DNA from: Limnochordia bacterium
GTDB taxonomy: Bacteria > Bacillota > Limnochordia > Darwinibacteriales > DTU012
Reading direction: 5' to 3'
Assembly: GCA_007116145.1 (NCBI GenBank)
Contig: SKJB01000004.1
Span: 22,847-86,846 of the forward strand
Length of the DNA stretch: 64,000 nt
The notes below the pieces were generated by a model. It was not told the DNA's origin. It was given only the letters and a program-made list of their open reading frames with translations, and did no database searches. The translations under genes and the position numbers were made by a program. The first letter of the stretch is position 1; every line of letters begins with the position of its first letter. This document shows positions 43,920 to 52,512 of this stretch, piece after piece.

Positions 43920-44522
43920 CTAGGACTTCTTAAGTTCTCCTGCGTGAGACATAACTGCGTCAATCAATCCATATTCGACGGCAGCCTGCGCATCCAGGTA
44001 ATAATCTCGATCTGTATCTCGCTCAATCTTGTCGATGGGTTGTCCCGTATGCTTGTGCAATATCTCATTACCGACAGCCTTTAAGCGCAAAATTTCCCGA
44101 GCTTCTATCTCAATTTGGCTAGCCTGCCCACGCGTTCCGCCAAGAGGCTGATGAATCATAATGCGTGAGTTAGGTAGTGCGAAACGTTTTCCCTTGGTTC
44201 CGCAAGTCATTAGTAAAGCCCCCATACTTGCTGCCATTCCCACACAAATGGTAGATACATCTGGCTTAATATACTGAATGGTATCATAAATGGCTAAACC
44301 AGAATAAACGACTCCACCTGGACTGTTAATGTAGAGATAGATATCCTTTTCTGGATCCTCTGATTCTAAAAAAAGCATCTGCGCAACAATAAGATTTGCA
44401 ATATTATCATCAATCGGACCGCTTAAGAAGATTATTCGTTCTTTAAGGAGTCGGGAAAAAATATCAAAAGCTCTTTCTCCTCGATTTGTTTGCTCTACAA
44501 CCATTGGCACTAGATTACTCAT
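43920..44522 (-). CDS. clpP: ClpP protease subunit
   Basis: The 200-residue proteolytic subunit. The catalytic serine is Ser99 in [12 protein letters not shown] and the histidine is in [13 protein letters not shown], with the aspartate in [12 protein letters not shown]. The N-terminal loop is [19 protein letters not shown]. It precedes clpX and follows tig in one operon on the minus strand, the usual order in Firmicutes. Confidence 0.97.
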   Translation of the reverse strand: MSNLVPMVVEQTNRGERAFDIFSRLLKERIIFLSGPIDDNIANLIVAQMLFLESEDPEKDIYLYINSPGGVVYSGLAIYDTIQYIKPDVSTICVGMAASMGALLMTCGTKGKRFALPNSRIMIHQPLGGTRGQASQIEIEAREILRLKAVGNEILHKHTGQPIDKIERDTDRDYYLDAQAAVEYGLIDAVMSHAGELKKS

Positions 44523-44572
44523 AGTTTACAGTTTCCCTACCTTTCTCTGTATCTATACATCCATCTTTATTC

Positions 44573-45895
44573 TTACTCGTCTTCTGTAACCTCGGCTGTA
44601 ACCTCAGCTGCAACCTCGGTTATGACTGCATTTTCCACCAATAATGCTGTTACTTTCGCCATTTTTAGTGAAGTAGCTATCCAATCCTTCCGTTCTTCCA
44701 ATTGGGCACGGTCTTTAGGCGTGGCATCTTCGCCTAGTAATTCATCTATTCTCCTAATAATTTCTTCGTCAGATGCAGAAATTCCTTCCTTCTTAGCTAT
44801 TTCCTCTAATAGTAGATCCCGTTGAATCTGAAAAATAGCATCTGGCTGCATTTCTGTTTCCATTTCAGCCATAGTCTTGCCTGTATACTCCAAATAACCT
44901 TCTAACTGCATACCTTGATACATCAATCGATTACGAAAATCATTGACCAACTGATCAGTCTGCCTACTGATCATGATCTTAGGTATTTCCATTGAGCTAT
45001 TGGCAATCACTTTCTCAATTAGTTTATTCTCTAAATCCGCTTTGGTTCTCCCAGCGGCTGCATTTTTTAAGTTTTCCCGAATATCGATTCTTAATTCAGC
45101 TAAGGTGTCTTTCTCACTAGTATCTTTTGCAAAATCGTCATCTAATTCAGGAACTACTCGTTCTTTTAAAGATTTAACCTTAACTTTAAAGACAGCTTCT
45201 TTACCAGCTAAATCTGAATTGCCGTAATCTTGCGGGAAACTAACGATTACATCCTTATCCTCACCGATATTTATGCCGACTAATTGTTCTTCAAACCCAG
45301 GAATAAATTGGCCTGAACCAATCTCCAACATATGATCGTCAGCAGCACCACCAGAGAAAGGCTGACCATCAATAAATCCTTTAAAATCGATAACTGCGTG
45401 ATCGCCTGCTTGGACTTGCAAACGCGAATCAACCGTTACTAGTTCGGCATGACGTTCCTGTAGATTCACTAAAGCTTGATCTACACTCTCTTCCGTTACA
45501 GTTTCAATTACTTTATCGACAGCTAACTCCTTGTATTCACCTAAACATACCGTTGGAAATACATCGACCTCTGCCCGAAATTTAAAGCCAACTCCTGGTT
45601 CGATTCTATCTAGATCAATCTCCGGTTGATCAATGGGATTAATCGCAGTCTCCTCCACGGCCTCGGTATAAGCTTGGGGCAACACATGATCTATGGCATC
45701 CTCATATAATACTTCTTCTCCATATGTACGCACCAAAATAGGGCGGGGCACTTTCCCTTTGCGAAAGCCTGGTATTGTAACCTTCTTTACTACTTTGCGA
45801 TATGCATGCTGTAAGCCTTCCTCTAACATTTCTGCGTCTACTTCCACACTTAATCGAACTCGACTGTTCTCAAGGTTTTCTAATGCTACTTTCAT
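44573..45895 (-). CDS. tig: Trigger factor
   Basis: A ribosome-bound folding chaperone and peptidyl-prolyl isomerase of 440 residues. The ribosome-binding signature is VTIPGFRKGKVPRPILVRTYG. The FKBP-type domain begins GDHAVIDFKGFIDGQPFSGG, and the C-terminal chaperone arms have LAELRIDIRENLKNAA. The last 15 residues form a small Val-Thr-Glu-rich tail (VTEVAAEVTAEVTEDE). First gene of the tig-clpP-clpX operon, with a likely promoter at 46005-46032. Confidence 0.96.
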   Translation of the reverse strand: MKVALENLENSRVRLSVEVDAEMLEEGLQHAYRKVVKKVTIPGFRKGKVPRPILVRTYGEEVLYEDAIDHVLPQAYTEAVEETAINPIDQPEIDLDRIEPGVGFKFRAEVDVFPTVCLGEYKELAVDKVIETVTEESVDQALVNLQERHAELVTVDSRLQVQAGDHAVIDFKGFIDGQPFSGGAADDHMLEIGSGQFIPGFEEQLVGINIGEDKDVIVSFPQDYGNSDLAGKEAVFKVKVKSLKERVVPELDDDFAKDTSEKDTLAELRIDIRENLKNAAAGRTKADLENKLIEKVIANSSMEIPKIMISRQTDQLVNDFRNRLMYQGMQLEGYLEYTGKTMAEMETEMQPDAIFQIQRDLLLEEIAKKEGISASDEEIIRRIDELLGEDATPKDRAQLEERKDWIATSLKMAKVTALLVENAVITEVAAEVTAEVTEDE

Positions 45896-46004
45896 TATTC
45901 TTCCTCCCTTTTAGGTAAACCAATCAGCGCGAGAAAAGGAATACACCTCATGACCGTGTATCCACTTGGCATATTATCCATCGTCTCGCTATTCATACAA
46001 ATGT

Positions 46005-46032
46005 AATATATTATGTAATCTCTCGAATACAA
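46005..46032 (-). promoter_or_regulatory. Likely promoter of tig-clpP-clpX
   Basis: On the minus strand, TTGTAT (46027-46032) and TATATT (46005-46010) are 16 bases apart, about 110 bases before the tig start and just after the tRNA genes. Confidence 0.45.
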
Positions 46033-46084
46033 AAATGGAGCGGAAATGAATTTCTTCTTCGCCGCTTCCAAGAAATTTAAAAAA

Positions 46085-46170
46085 TGGTGCAGGCGGAGAG
46101 AGTCGAACTCTCACGGGGGTTGCCCTCTAGATCCTAAGTCTAGCGCGTCTGCCAGTTCCGCCACGCCTGC
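46085..46170 (-). tRNA. tRNA-Leu (UAG)
   Basis: An 86-base gene including an encoded CCA. The acceptor GCAGGCG pairs with CGCCTGC, the anticodon stem is CTAGA/TCTAG around the anticodon TAG, and there is a long variable arm as in class II tRNAs. The T-arm GAGAGTTCGACTCTC is intact. Confidence 0.95.
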
Positions 46171-46191
46171 ATGCAAAAAATAAAATTTACT

Positions 46192-46267
46192 TGGTGAGCC
46201 ATCCGCGGCTCGAACGCGGGACACCCGGATTAAAAGTCCGGTGCTCTACCAGCTGAGCTAATGGCTC
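46192..46267 (-). tRNA. tRNA-Lys (UUU)
   Basis: A 76-base gene with encoded CCA. The acceptor is GAGCCAT/ATGGCTC, the anticodon loop CTTTTAA gives TTT, and the T-arm is CCGCGTTCGAGCCGCGG. It lies upstream of tRNA-Leu on the same strand. Confidence 0.95.
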
Positions 46268-46398
46268 ATTAACCTCACCACAGTAACCAATTATACCAGA
46301 CAGACTCCTTTTGGTCAACACTTTTTTATTTACCTATTTTATCTTTGCCATATTACGTGTATAATAGACCTAGTTAGCAATTAAGGGAGGGTTTGCAG

Positions 46399-47529
46399 TT
46401 GGAATTTCCGAAACGGTATTGGCGCAATTTGGACATACCCTTAGTATTATCAGTACTTGCACTCATGGTATTAGGAGCTATCGTGGTATATTCTGCTTCC
46501 TATACTCGATTGCTAACCACTGGAGATCCCTTCCATTACGTGAAACGTCAAGTCTTATTTGGATTTGTTGGAACTATAGGCCTAATCTTTACTTTATTCA
46601 TTGATTACCGCGTCTGGCGTCGGTGGTACAAACTTATCTATGGGGCTAATTTGATCATGCTGTCCACAGTATTGCTGCTAGGTACCACCGTCTCGGGATC
46701 ACAACGTTGGTTTCGAATCGGTTCACAAAACATCCAACCATCAGAATTAGCAAAACTAGCCATTATTCTCGTTCTGGCTCGTTTTCTCGAGAAACCAGAA
46801 AATTTCAAAGGCTGGAAAATCCTCTACCCCTTATTACTTGTAGCGCCACCAATGGGTTTGATCATTTTGCAGCCCGATATGGGCACCTCAATGGTGTTTG
46901 TTGGCATTCTATTTTCTATGCTCTATCTCGCTGATGCTAAGACTGCCCACGTGTTGGGCCTCGGAATAACAGGGATAGGACTTATGTTAACCACCATTTA
47001 CTTATCATTTCATAATATTGTCTCGATTATTAAACCTTACCAAGTAACAAGACTCTTAGTGTTTCTCAACCCCTACAGTGATCCCACTGGATCTGGATGG
47101 AACGTAATCCAATCTATGATCGCAATTGGTTCTGGGGGCTTCTTTGGGAAGGGACTACTACAAGGTAGTCAAAACCAGTTAAGTTTCCTCCCCGCGAATC
47201 ACACAGACTTTGTCTTCTCTGTACTTGCCGAAGAGTTTGGATTCATTGGTGCCATCACTCTCCTCACCTTATACCTTGTAGTCATTTGGCGTGGGTTGCG
47301 CATTGCTGGAATGGCTAAGGACCGATTTGGCATGCTACTTGCTGCAGGAAGTGTAAGTATGTTTGTTTTCCAGCTCATTATAAATGTCGGGATGACGCTT
47401 GGGATCATGCCTGTTACAGGTTTGCCCTTACCATTTATTACCTCTGGTGGAAGCACAATGCTTACGAGCCTTCTAGGTATTGGCATCATTCTCAACGTCG
47501 GACTTCGAAGAGCGAAAATCATGTTTTAG
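46399..47529 (+). CDS. rodA: SEDS-family peptidoglycan polymerase, RodA type
   Basis: A 376-residue protein with about ten membrane segments that polymerises glycan strands for side-wall growth. Conserved SEDS stretches are IQPSELAKLAIILVLARFLE, ILQPDMGTSMVFVGILF, SFLPANHTDFVFSVLAEEFG and PLPFITSGGSTM. The HTDFVFSVLAEEFGFIG form and overall length fit RodA better than FtsW. GGGAGGG lies 7 bases before TTG at 46399, so the frame from 46393 is trimmed. The gene has no class B PBP next to it. Its last 57 bases overlap the convergent gene at 47473. Confidence 0.9.
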   Translation: MEFPKRYWRNLDIPLVLSVLALMVLGAIVVYSASYTRLLTTGDPFHYVKRQVLFGFVGTIGLIFTLFIDYRVWRRWYKLIYGANLIMLSTVLLLGTTVSGSQRWFRIGSQNIQPSELAKLAIILVLARFLEKPENFKGWKILYPLLLVAPPMGLIILQPDMGTSMVFVGILFSMLYLADAKTAHVLGLGITGIGLMLTTIYLSFHNIVSIIKPYQVTRLLVFLNPYSDPTGSGWNVIQSMIAIGSGGFFGKGLLQGSQNQLSFLPANHTDFVFSVLAEEFGFIGAITLLTLYLVVIWRGLRIAGMAKDRFGMLLAAGSVSMFVFQLIINVGMTLGIMPVTGLPLPFITSGGSTMLTSLLGIGIILNVGLRRAKIMF

Positions 47530-49626
47530 TGACAAAGCAAGCATTAACATGGTAGTAGCCGCAAAAAAGCTACAAGTTGCTGCAGCTACCACACCAGAGT
47601 CATTGAGAAAAAATGCACTGATAGTGGCAGCAAGAGTTCCAACTATCCCAGCAATTACTTTTGGATGACTTTTTACCAACCACTGTAGGTACGAACTCGG
47701 CCAGATTAAACTTGCGCCCATTGCAAGTATCGCAGCAAGAAGTCCACGACTCCAAAAGCTATAGCGCAGCAAGCGAAGGTTCATACTTATTTTACGTTGA
47801 ATGATCATAAGAACAGCGACTAGGCCTTGCTCACGGATTACTCGCACTGTTTGGCCGATATGGGACTGCATTCCTTCTGGACGAATACCATCAAATATCA
47901 TTAGCGCACCTAGACCTAGTAGAGCCAAGAGAAGCAACCCAATTAGAGGCTTTAATTGCAAACGAGTTTTTTGTAGACCTAACCATGCTACACCAAACCC
48001 AATCACAGCAGTTAGCCCTCCCCCCACATTAGTGCCCCACTGGGGAGCAGCTATCACCACCGTTACTAGAACAAAAACTAGTAGATCTAAAAATTTGCCT
48101 CCCCAATGAACCCGTTCTCGCAGAATTGTCCATCCCATGATTGTCGATCCGATTAAGATGCCCATGAATTCGTTACCAATTCCATAGAACCTAGCACCAC
48201 CTAAAGGATCATAACCAAAGAATGAAAAACGAATCCACGTAGAACCTCCCACTACATCAATGATGACTAGTAGTGCTGTAAACAAAGCCATACCCGCAAC
48301 TAAATACAATTGGTGATCGGTACGGTAATACATCACACAGAGCAAAACTGTTGCCATTAGCGGCCATATCCACCCTGCAGAAAGCAACAGTAGTATTAGG
48401 GGGAGAATCAAGCTTATGAGCAGTGATAATTGCAGCAGCTGCACAAAAAAAGCTGAGACTCGCCAGGGAACAATGAGCATGATTAGCGAAATAAGGTAAA
48501 GAAAAATTTGAAAACCTACTAACGCTCGTAACACTTGACCGCGATATTTCGCAACCTGAAATGTTCGTTCTTCGATAGCCATCAGTTGAGCGACAAGTTG
48601 CTCTCCATGTAGGCCAGGGATAATTTTAATCGTTCGTCCAACCATGGCATGGTCCTTGATAGCTACAGAAGAAAGAATTGTCGGTGCCACATCCAGATTA
48701 GTCACAATCCCCGACCAACGAGTTGTTGCAGAGCGTAACAGTCCTACATCTTGACCAATTATGAGTAACGGTGCAAACCACTGGCCCGCTCTAGCCCGAA
48801 TCTCACCAGGGTAGGGAGATGCCACCATAATTTTCGTGTCGGGGAGATTTACTGTTAACTGATCAATAAATTGCCAAGCGTCGCTCCAAATACGCGCCCG
48901 GAGTACTTGTTGTTGCTTAGGAAGCATAAACTGCTGGTATGAGTTATAACGATGTGGATCACCAAGATCAACGACCGCCACATCCACATCACTCTTTAGG
49001 ATGGTCGTCAGCAATAATGCATAATTGGTCCGTATACCAAAGGGATAGTCCGTGTCAGCAAAAAGTAAGTCGGGGTATAATGTACCCCTAGGTATAACTC
49101 CTCTAGCATCAATCGCTACCAATCCAGCCCACCTTGCCTTATCCTCACGGGTATCACTGTTACCAAAAGCACCGATTGTGACATCGGCATCCGCTAGTGC
49201 TTGACCAAACGCACCTACTTGGAGTGGATAGCGAGCTTGTTTAGCTGCCTCTAATAACTGGGCCAAATCGATTAAAACAGGCTGATTTGAGGTACTCGTT
49301 TCGCCCGTGCGCAACAGATAGAGAGCTTGTGCTGTAGTTCCTCTCACCGATTCATCACCATGATAAACCCGCTCAGCATTCCGTATACCATACGCCCGCG
49401 ACCCACTACCAATAGTAAGATAGGATCCTTGTGGTTGTGTACCGCCACCAATTCGCGTGTTCATGATCCCCATTGCCACATCATGGTTTTCCCAAATGTG
49501 GCTTTCCCGCACATCTTCCCACTGCAATTCAGGCCATAGCACAAGAATTACTCTCGGTGTTGCAGTCTGCGCTGTCGCCCCCCATAGCGCAAGTGATACT
49601 AAAAATATCGCTAACAGTTTCACCAT
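47473..49626 (-). CDS. Exported phosphatase-like and membrane protein, unrecognised
   Basis: A 717-residue protein. A signal peptide (LLAIFLVSLALWGATAQT) is followed by about 320 extracytoplasmic residues that look like an alkaline phosphatase/sulfatase-type fold (VILVLWPELQWEDV, LTIGSGSRAYGIR, DVAVVDLGDPH, and VTNLDVAPTILSS, the typical late motif). The C-terminal half has about ten membrane segments with FFGYDPLGGARFYGIGNEFM. The metal ligands are only partly conserved. It is coupled to the upstream glycosyltransferase by a 7-base overlap (ATGGTGA), which suggests work on a lipid-linked or envelope polysaccharide. The 3' end overlaps rodA by 57 bases. Confidence 0.65.
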   Translation of the reverse strand: MVKLLAIFLVSLALWGATAQTATPRVILVLWPELQWEDVRESHIWENHDVAMGIMNTRIGGGTQPQGSYLTIGSGSRAYGIRNAERVYHGDESVRGTTAQALYLLRTGETSTSNQPVLIDLAQLLEAAKQARYPLQVGAFGQALADADVTIGAFGNSDTREDKARWAGLVAIDARGVIPRGTLYPDLLFADTDYPFGIRTNYALLLTTILKSDVDVAVVDLGDPHRYNSYQQFMLPKQQQVLRARIWSDAWQFIDQLTVNLPDTKIMVASPYPGEIRARAGQWFAPLLIIGQDVGLLRSATTRWSGIVTNLDVAPTILSSVAIKDHAMVGRTIKIIPGLHGEQLVAQLMAIEERTFQVAKYRGQVLRALVGFQIFLYLISLIMLIVPWRVSAFFVQLLQLSLLISLILPLILLLLSAGWIWPLMATVLLCVMYYRTDHQLYLVAGMALFTALLVIIDVVGGSTWIRFSFFGYDPLGGARFYGIGNEFMGILIGSTIMGWTILRERVHWGGKFLDLLVFVLVTVVIAAPQWGTNVGGGLTAVIGFGVAWLGLQKTRLQLKPLIGLLLLALLGLGALMIFDGIRPEGMQSHIGQTVRVIREQGLVAVLMIIQRKISMNLRLLRYSFWSRGLLAAILAMGASLIWPSSYLQWLVKSHPKVIAGIVGTLAATISAFFLNDSGVVAAATCSFFAATTMLMLALSLKHDFRSSKSDVENDANT

Positions 49627-50735
49627 AGATCCTCCCTTGTCGTTAAGTCTTTGTACAGATGACGAGTGGACTCCACCATTTTATTCGTCCCAAATGTGTT
49701 TTTTACGCGCTGATAATTATACTCTCCCATTGCTCTAGCTTTAGGAAGATCCTTAATGATATGTAAGATCGCTGCAGCAAGTCCAGGTGCATCTTTTGGC
49801 TTTACTAAATATCCGCTTTTTCCATGGGTGACCATTTCTCGCATACAAGCTAAGTCAGAGACAATCACAGGCAAACGAGAGGCCATAGCTTCTAACACAC
49901 TAACACTAAGTCCTTCACTGAGACTTGGCAAAACAAAGAGATCCCAACCAGCCATCAAAAACGGTACATCAGACCTATGTCCTAGGAATCGCACATATGG
50001 ATTGAGGTCAAGAGCTTTACAATAGTGCTCGAATTGATCTCTAGCAGGCCCATCGCCAACAACGACTAAAGTTATCTGCTTATTCACATTTCTAACTAAG
50101 GACACCGCTTCTAAGAGTGTAGTAACCCCTTTCTCTGGAATTAAACGAGCCACCACTCCCATAGCAATATTCGGGGCGGGTATGTTAGCAGTAGCACGGG
50201 CATCCGCTCGTGAATAACCAGAAAATTTTTCGCATATCACCCCATTCCGGATTGTCGTCACTCGATGTGCAGGTACAAATTGCACAAGTTCGTCTCGCAG
50301 GGCATCTGACACGCTGATAATCCTGGGTAAAGTCTGTAACATCCGCTGTTGTACAAACTGTTGGGATAATTGGTGCCAGCAAATTCCGTACTTTGGGAGA
50401 CTGTTGTGCGCTGTAAATAGTAGTCGTTTGCATCCACTCAAACGAGCTGCAGGCACACCTACCACGACCGACTTTAGACCGTGCATGTGTATTAGTTTGG
50501 GTTTTTCCTTCCTTAGACTACGACTAAGCTGCCAGATGGCACCGATGTCCTCTTTACCATGAAGCCCGTCCAAAATGTTAATGGGATAGAATGGGTGGTC
50601 TTTCACCCAGTCTCGTATTTCTTCTGGACCAAATATTAGAATATTAAAATCGGTACTTAAGCCCTGCAATAAATGGTCCAAGTGGACTAAAATGCCTCCC
50701 TCAGCTGGACGTACTACCCATGCTACTTTCACCAT
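49620..50735 (-). CDS. Glycosyltransferase family 4
   Basis: A 371-residue GT-B enzyme. The donor-binding half has GVVARLIPEKGVTTLLEAVS, LVVVGDGPARDQFEHYC, VRFLGHRSDVPFLMAGWDLF and LPSLSEGLSVSVLEAMASRL, the last with the EX7E motif. The N-terminal half shows HMHGLKSVVVGVPAAR. It probably adds a sugar to an envelope glycan on the cytoplasmic face. GGAGG lies 6 bases before the ATG, and the stop overlaps the next gene by 7 bases. Confidence 0.92.
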   Translation of the reverse strand: MVKVAWVVRPAEGGILVHLDHLLQGLSTDFNILIFGPEEIRDWVKDHPFYPINILDGLHGKEDIGAIWQLSRSLRKEKPKLIHMHGLKSVVVGVPAARLSGCKRLLFTAHNSLPKYGICWHQLSQQFVQQRMLQTLPRIISVSDALRDELVQFVPAHRVTTIRNGVICEKFSGYSRADARATANIPAPNIAMGVVARLIPEKGVTTLLEAVSLVRNVNKQITLVVVGDGPARDQFEHYCKALDLNPYVRFLGHRSDVPFLMAGWDLFVLPSLSEGLSVSVLEAMASRLPVIVSDLACMREMVTHGKSGYLVKPKDAPGLAAAILHIIKDLPKARAMGEYNYQRVKNTFGTNKMVESTRHLYKDLTTREDLW

Positions 50736-50815
50736 AGTATCCTCCTTTTTAAGTAGTTTTAGCTAATTTCCTGAATCAATACGGGGTAAACTAACCACAA
50801 AAGGAGGTTACCCAC

Positions 50816-51232
50816 TTGTATAAACACTTTGCTCTAATCATCCTACTACTGGTTTTGTTAGCGGCAGTTAGCATAAACCAGAGAGGACAAGAGTTAAACG
50901 CTAACAACCACCCTGACCTCGCGAATTTCACACCACTTAATCAACGAGGATTGCCGAACCAAATGCAACATCTACTAGATAGCATTTCTCAAGCTGCCTT
51001 AAACAACCAATGGGCAACTGCGGCTCATGATATCGAACGTTTAGAGAGAACTTGGAACGATTTAAAACCTGAGCATGCAGATAAGCTTAACTTCATAAAA
51101 GAAACCGATAAATTAATACAAGTCCTACATTACAATGTTTGGGGTCGCGACCCCTCGGGAGTTTTAAATACCTGTCGCAAATTGACAACAATCACTGGGG
51201 AGTTGGCAAATACTATACAGAAAAGGGAGTAG
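50816..51232 (+). CDS. Small membrane-anchored protein, DUF4363-like
   Basis: A 138-residue protein with one N-terminal membrane segment (LIILLLVLLAAVSI), then helical segments with conserved-looking tryptophans (NNQWATAAHDIERLERTWND, VWGRDPSGVLNTCRKL). This fits DUF4363-type proteins of Firmicutes, function unknown. TTG start at 50816 with AAAGGAGG 9 bases upstream. It faces away from the glycosyltransferase gene and ends at a strong terminator. Confidence 0.7.
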   Translation: MYKHFALIILLLVLLAAVSINQRGQELNANNHPDLANFTPLNQRGLPNQMQHLLDSISQAALNNQWATAAHDIERLERTWNDLKPEHADKLNFIKETDKLIQVLHYNVWGRDPSGVLNTCRKLTTITGELANTIQKRE

Positions 51233-51255
51233 CATAGTGCTACCCCCCCTTTTTT
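51221..51255 (+). terminator. Terminator after DUF4363-like gene
   Basis: AAAAGGG and CCCTTTT, with GTAGC and GCTAC, form a long stem over the stop codon, followed by six Ts. Confidence 0.85.
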
Positions 51256-51261
51256 ATTCAG

Positions 51262-51474
51262 CTACACATCTTCTTCAGGGTTCTGATTTTGCTTGTTAGC
51301 CCTGTGCTCTTTTTTACCTTTTTGTGTGAGTTCCTCCGCGGTTTCATAGAAATTATTAGCGCCTTGTAAATTCTGGTTCTGTTGGTTCTGTTGGTTCTGT
51401 TGGTTCTGTTGGTTCTGTTGGTTATTCATTTGTTGCTTGTTCATTTGTTGTTTGTTCTGTTTTTGGTTAGCCAT
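51262..51474 (-). CDS. Small Gln/Asn-rich protein
   Basis: A 70-residue protein starting MANQKQNKQQMNKQQMN, with a run of Asn-Gln-Gln repeats and a charged tail (NNFYETAEELTQKGKKEH). It has no membrane segment. Composition and size are reminiscent of gamma-type small acid-soluble spore proteins, but the match is not strong enough for a firm call. GAAGGAGGTG is 9 bases before the ATG at 51474; the longer frame (51510) has none. Convergent with the DUF4363-like gene. Confidence 0.6.
   Translation of the reverse strand: MANQKQNKQQMNKQQMNNQQNQQNQQNQQNQQNQNLQGANNFYETAEELTQKGKKEHRANKQNQNPEEDV
51375..51419 (-). repeat. Five tandem 9-base repeats inside the Gln/Asn-rich gene
   Basis: GGTTCTGTT occurs five times head to tail without mismatch, coding Asn-Gln-Gln units. 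Exact identity suggests recent slippage or ongoing length variation. Confidence 0.9.
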
Positions 51475-51591
51475 GATTAACAGCACCTCCTTCACCTCGT
51501 TAGCATTCACTCTTTTTAATCATTTTAAACCTCTAAGTGAGTGGAGGAAGATGATATTTATTTGGCCGAACAAGTATAATTGGCAACTGAG

Positions 51592-52509
51592 TTAGAATAA
51601 ATCGTCCACACTGATTTTCGTTCGAATAATTCCTTCTTCATAAAGAAAATCAATTGTATCAGCTAATGCAATTCTTATTTCATCCGTTATTTCTATATTG
51701 AAGGTATATTTTGGTGCTATCTGCTGAACTAAAGGCAGAGGTAAACTCGTAGCTCTTGCTGCTATCTCTAGCGCTTGATCACGATGATTAAGAATAAACT
51801 GATTGGCTATTTCTTGCGCTTGGAGAAATTGCTCAATCAAACTTGGATTAAGTCCCCTTCTTGCCACCGATACTGTCAAACCAGCCATTAAACCCTCACC
51901 GTCGCGCACAACCGCGATTTGATTATTGTGCACTAACCGCGTTAATACTGGTTCAACTACCATCGCACCATCGACATGCTTTCCCTGAAGGGCAGCTACC
52001 CCATCAGGCACAAGTAAATTAACCACAGTAATATCTTTAAAGGTCAAACCCTGCTCGGCCAGAATTTTACCTAACAGATAGTGGGCCTCCGTTCCTAAAG
52101 GAACAGAAATTCTCTTACCTTCTAGGTTACTGAGATCTAATTGCCCAGGTAAACCAACAAGTGCAAAGCCCTGGGGAGCTTGGCTATACGCAGCCACAAT
52201 CTGGATGTCTCGTCCGCCTGCTCGCGATGTAATCGCTGAGGTGCCTCCCATAACAACGGCAATATCGAGCTCCTTGGCTTCCATAGCCTCGGTCATGGCA
52301 TACCCTACTGCGAATGCATTATATGTTACATCTAAACCTAGTTCCCTAAATAACCCTTGGTCTTGCTCCACCATACTTGGCAAATTGAACGGCATTGGAT
52401 TATAAGTAACCGTCAGTTTTCGCGGTTCTGCTGCCGTTCCACCTGTTCCAATAATTATCAGAGCGATAATAACTATCATGACTATATTTATTGCTTGTCT
52501 TCTTACCAT
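51592..52509 (-). CDS. ABC transporter solute-binding protein, SsuA/TauA/NMT1 type
   Basis: A 305-residue exported binding protein. A signal peptide (INIVMIVIIALIIIGTGGTA, cleavage near A-E) is not followed by a lipobox cysteine, so the protein should be free in a periplasm. The mature part has KLTVTYNPMPFNLPSMVEQD, LGLDVTYNAFAVGYAMTEAM, VPLGTEAHYLLGKILAE, GKHVDGAMVVEP. This is the pattern of sulfonate, taurine and riboflavin-precursor binding proteins. It is the last gene of a three-gene importer operon (permease, ATPase, binding protein). The substrate cannot be told from sequence. Confidence 0.88.
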   Translation of the reverse strand: MVRRQAINIVMIVIIALIIIGTGGTAAEPRKLTVTYNPMPFNLPSMVEQDQGLFRELGLDVTYNAFAVGYAMTEAMEAKELDIAVVMGGTSAITSRAGGRDIQIVAAYSQAPQGFALVGLPGQLDLSNLEGKRISVPLGTEAHYLLGKILAEQGLTFKDITVVNLLVPDGVAALQGKHVDGAMVVEPVLTRLVHNNQIAVVRDGEGLMAGLTVSVARRGLNPSLIEQFLQAQEIANQFILNHRDQALEIAARATSLPLPLVQQIAPKYTFNIEITDEIRIALADTIDFLYEEGIIRTKISVDDLF

Positions 52510-52512
52510 TCT

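Noticed and set aside
51375-51419. Tandem repeats as a CRISPR-like array
   Set aside because: The units are 9 bases with no spacers and lie in frame inside a coding sequence.
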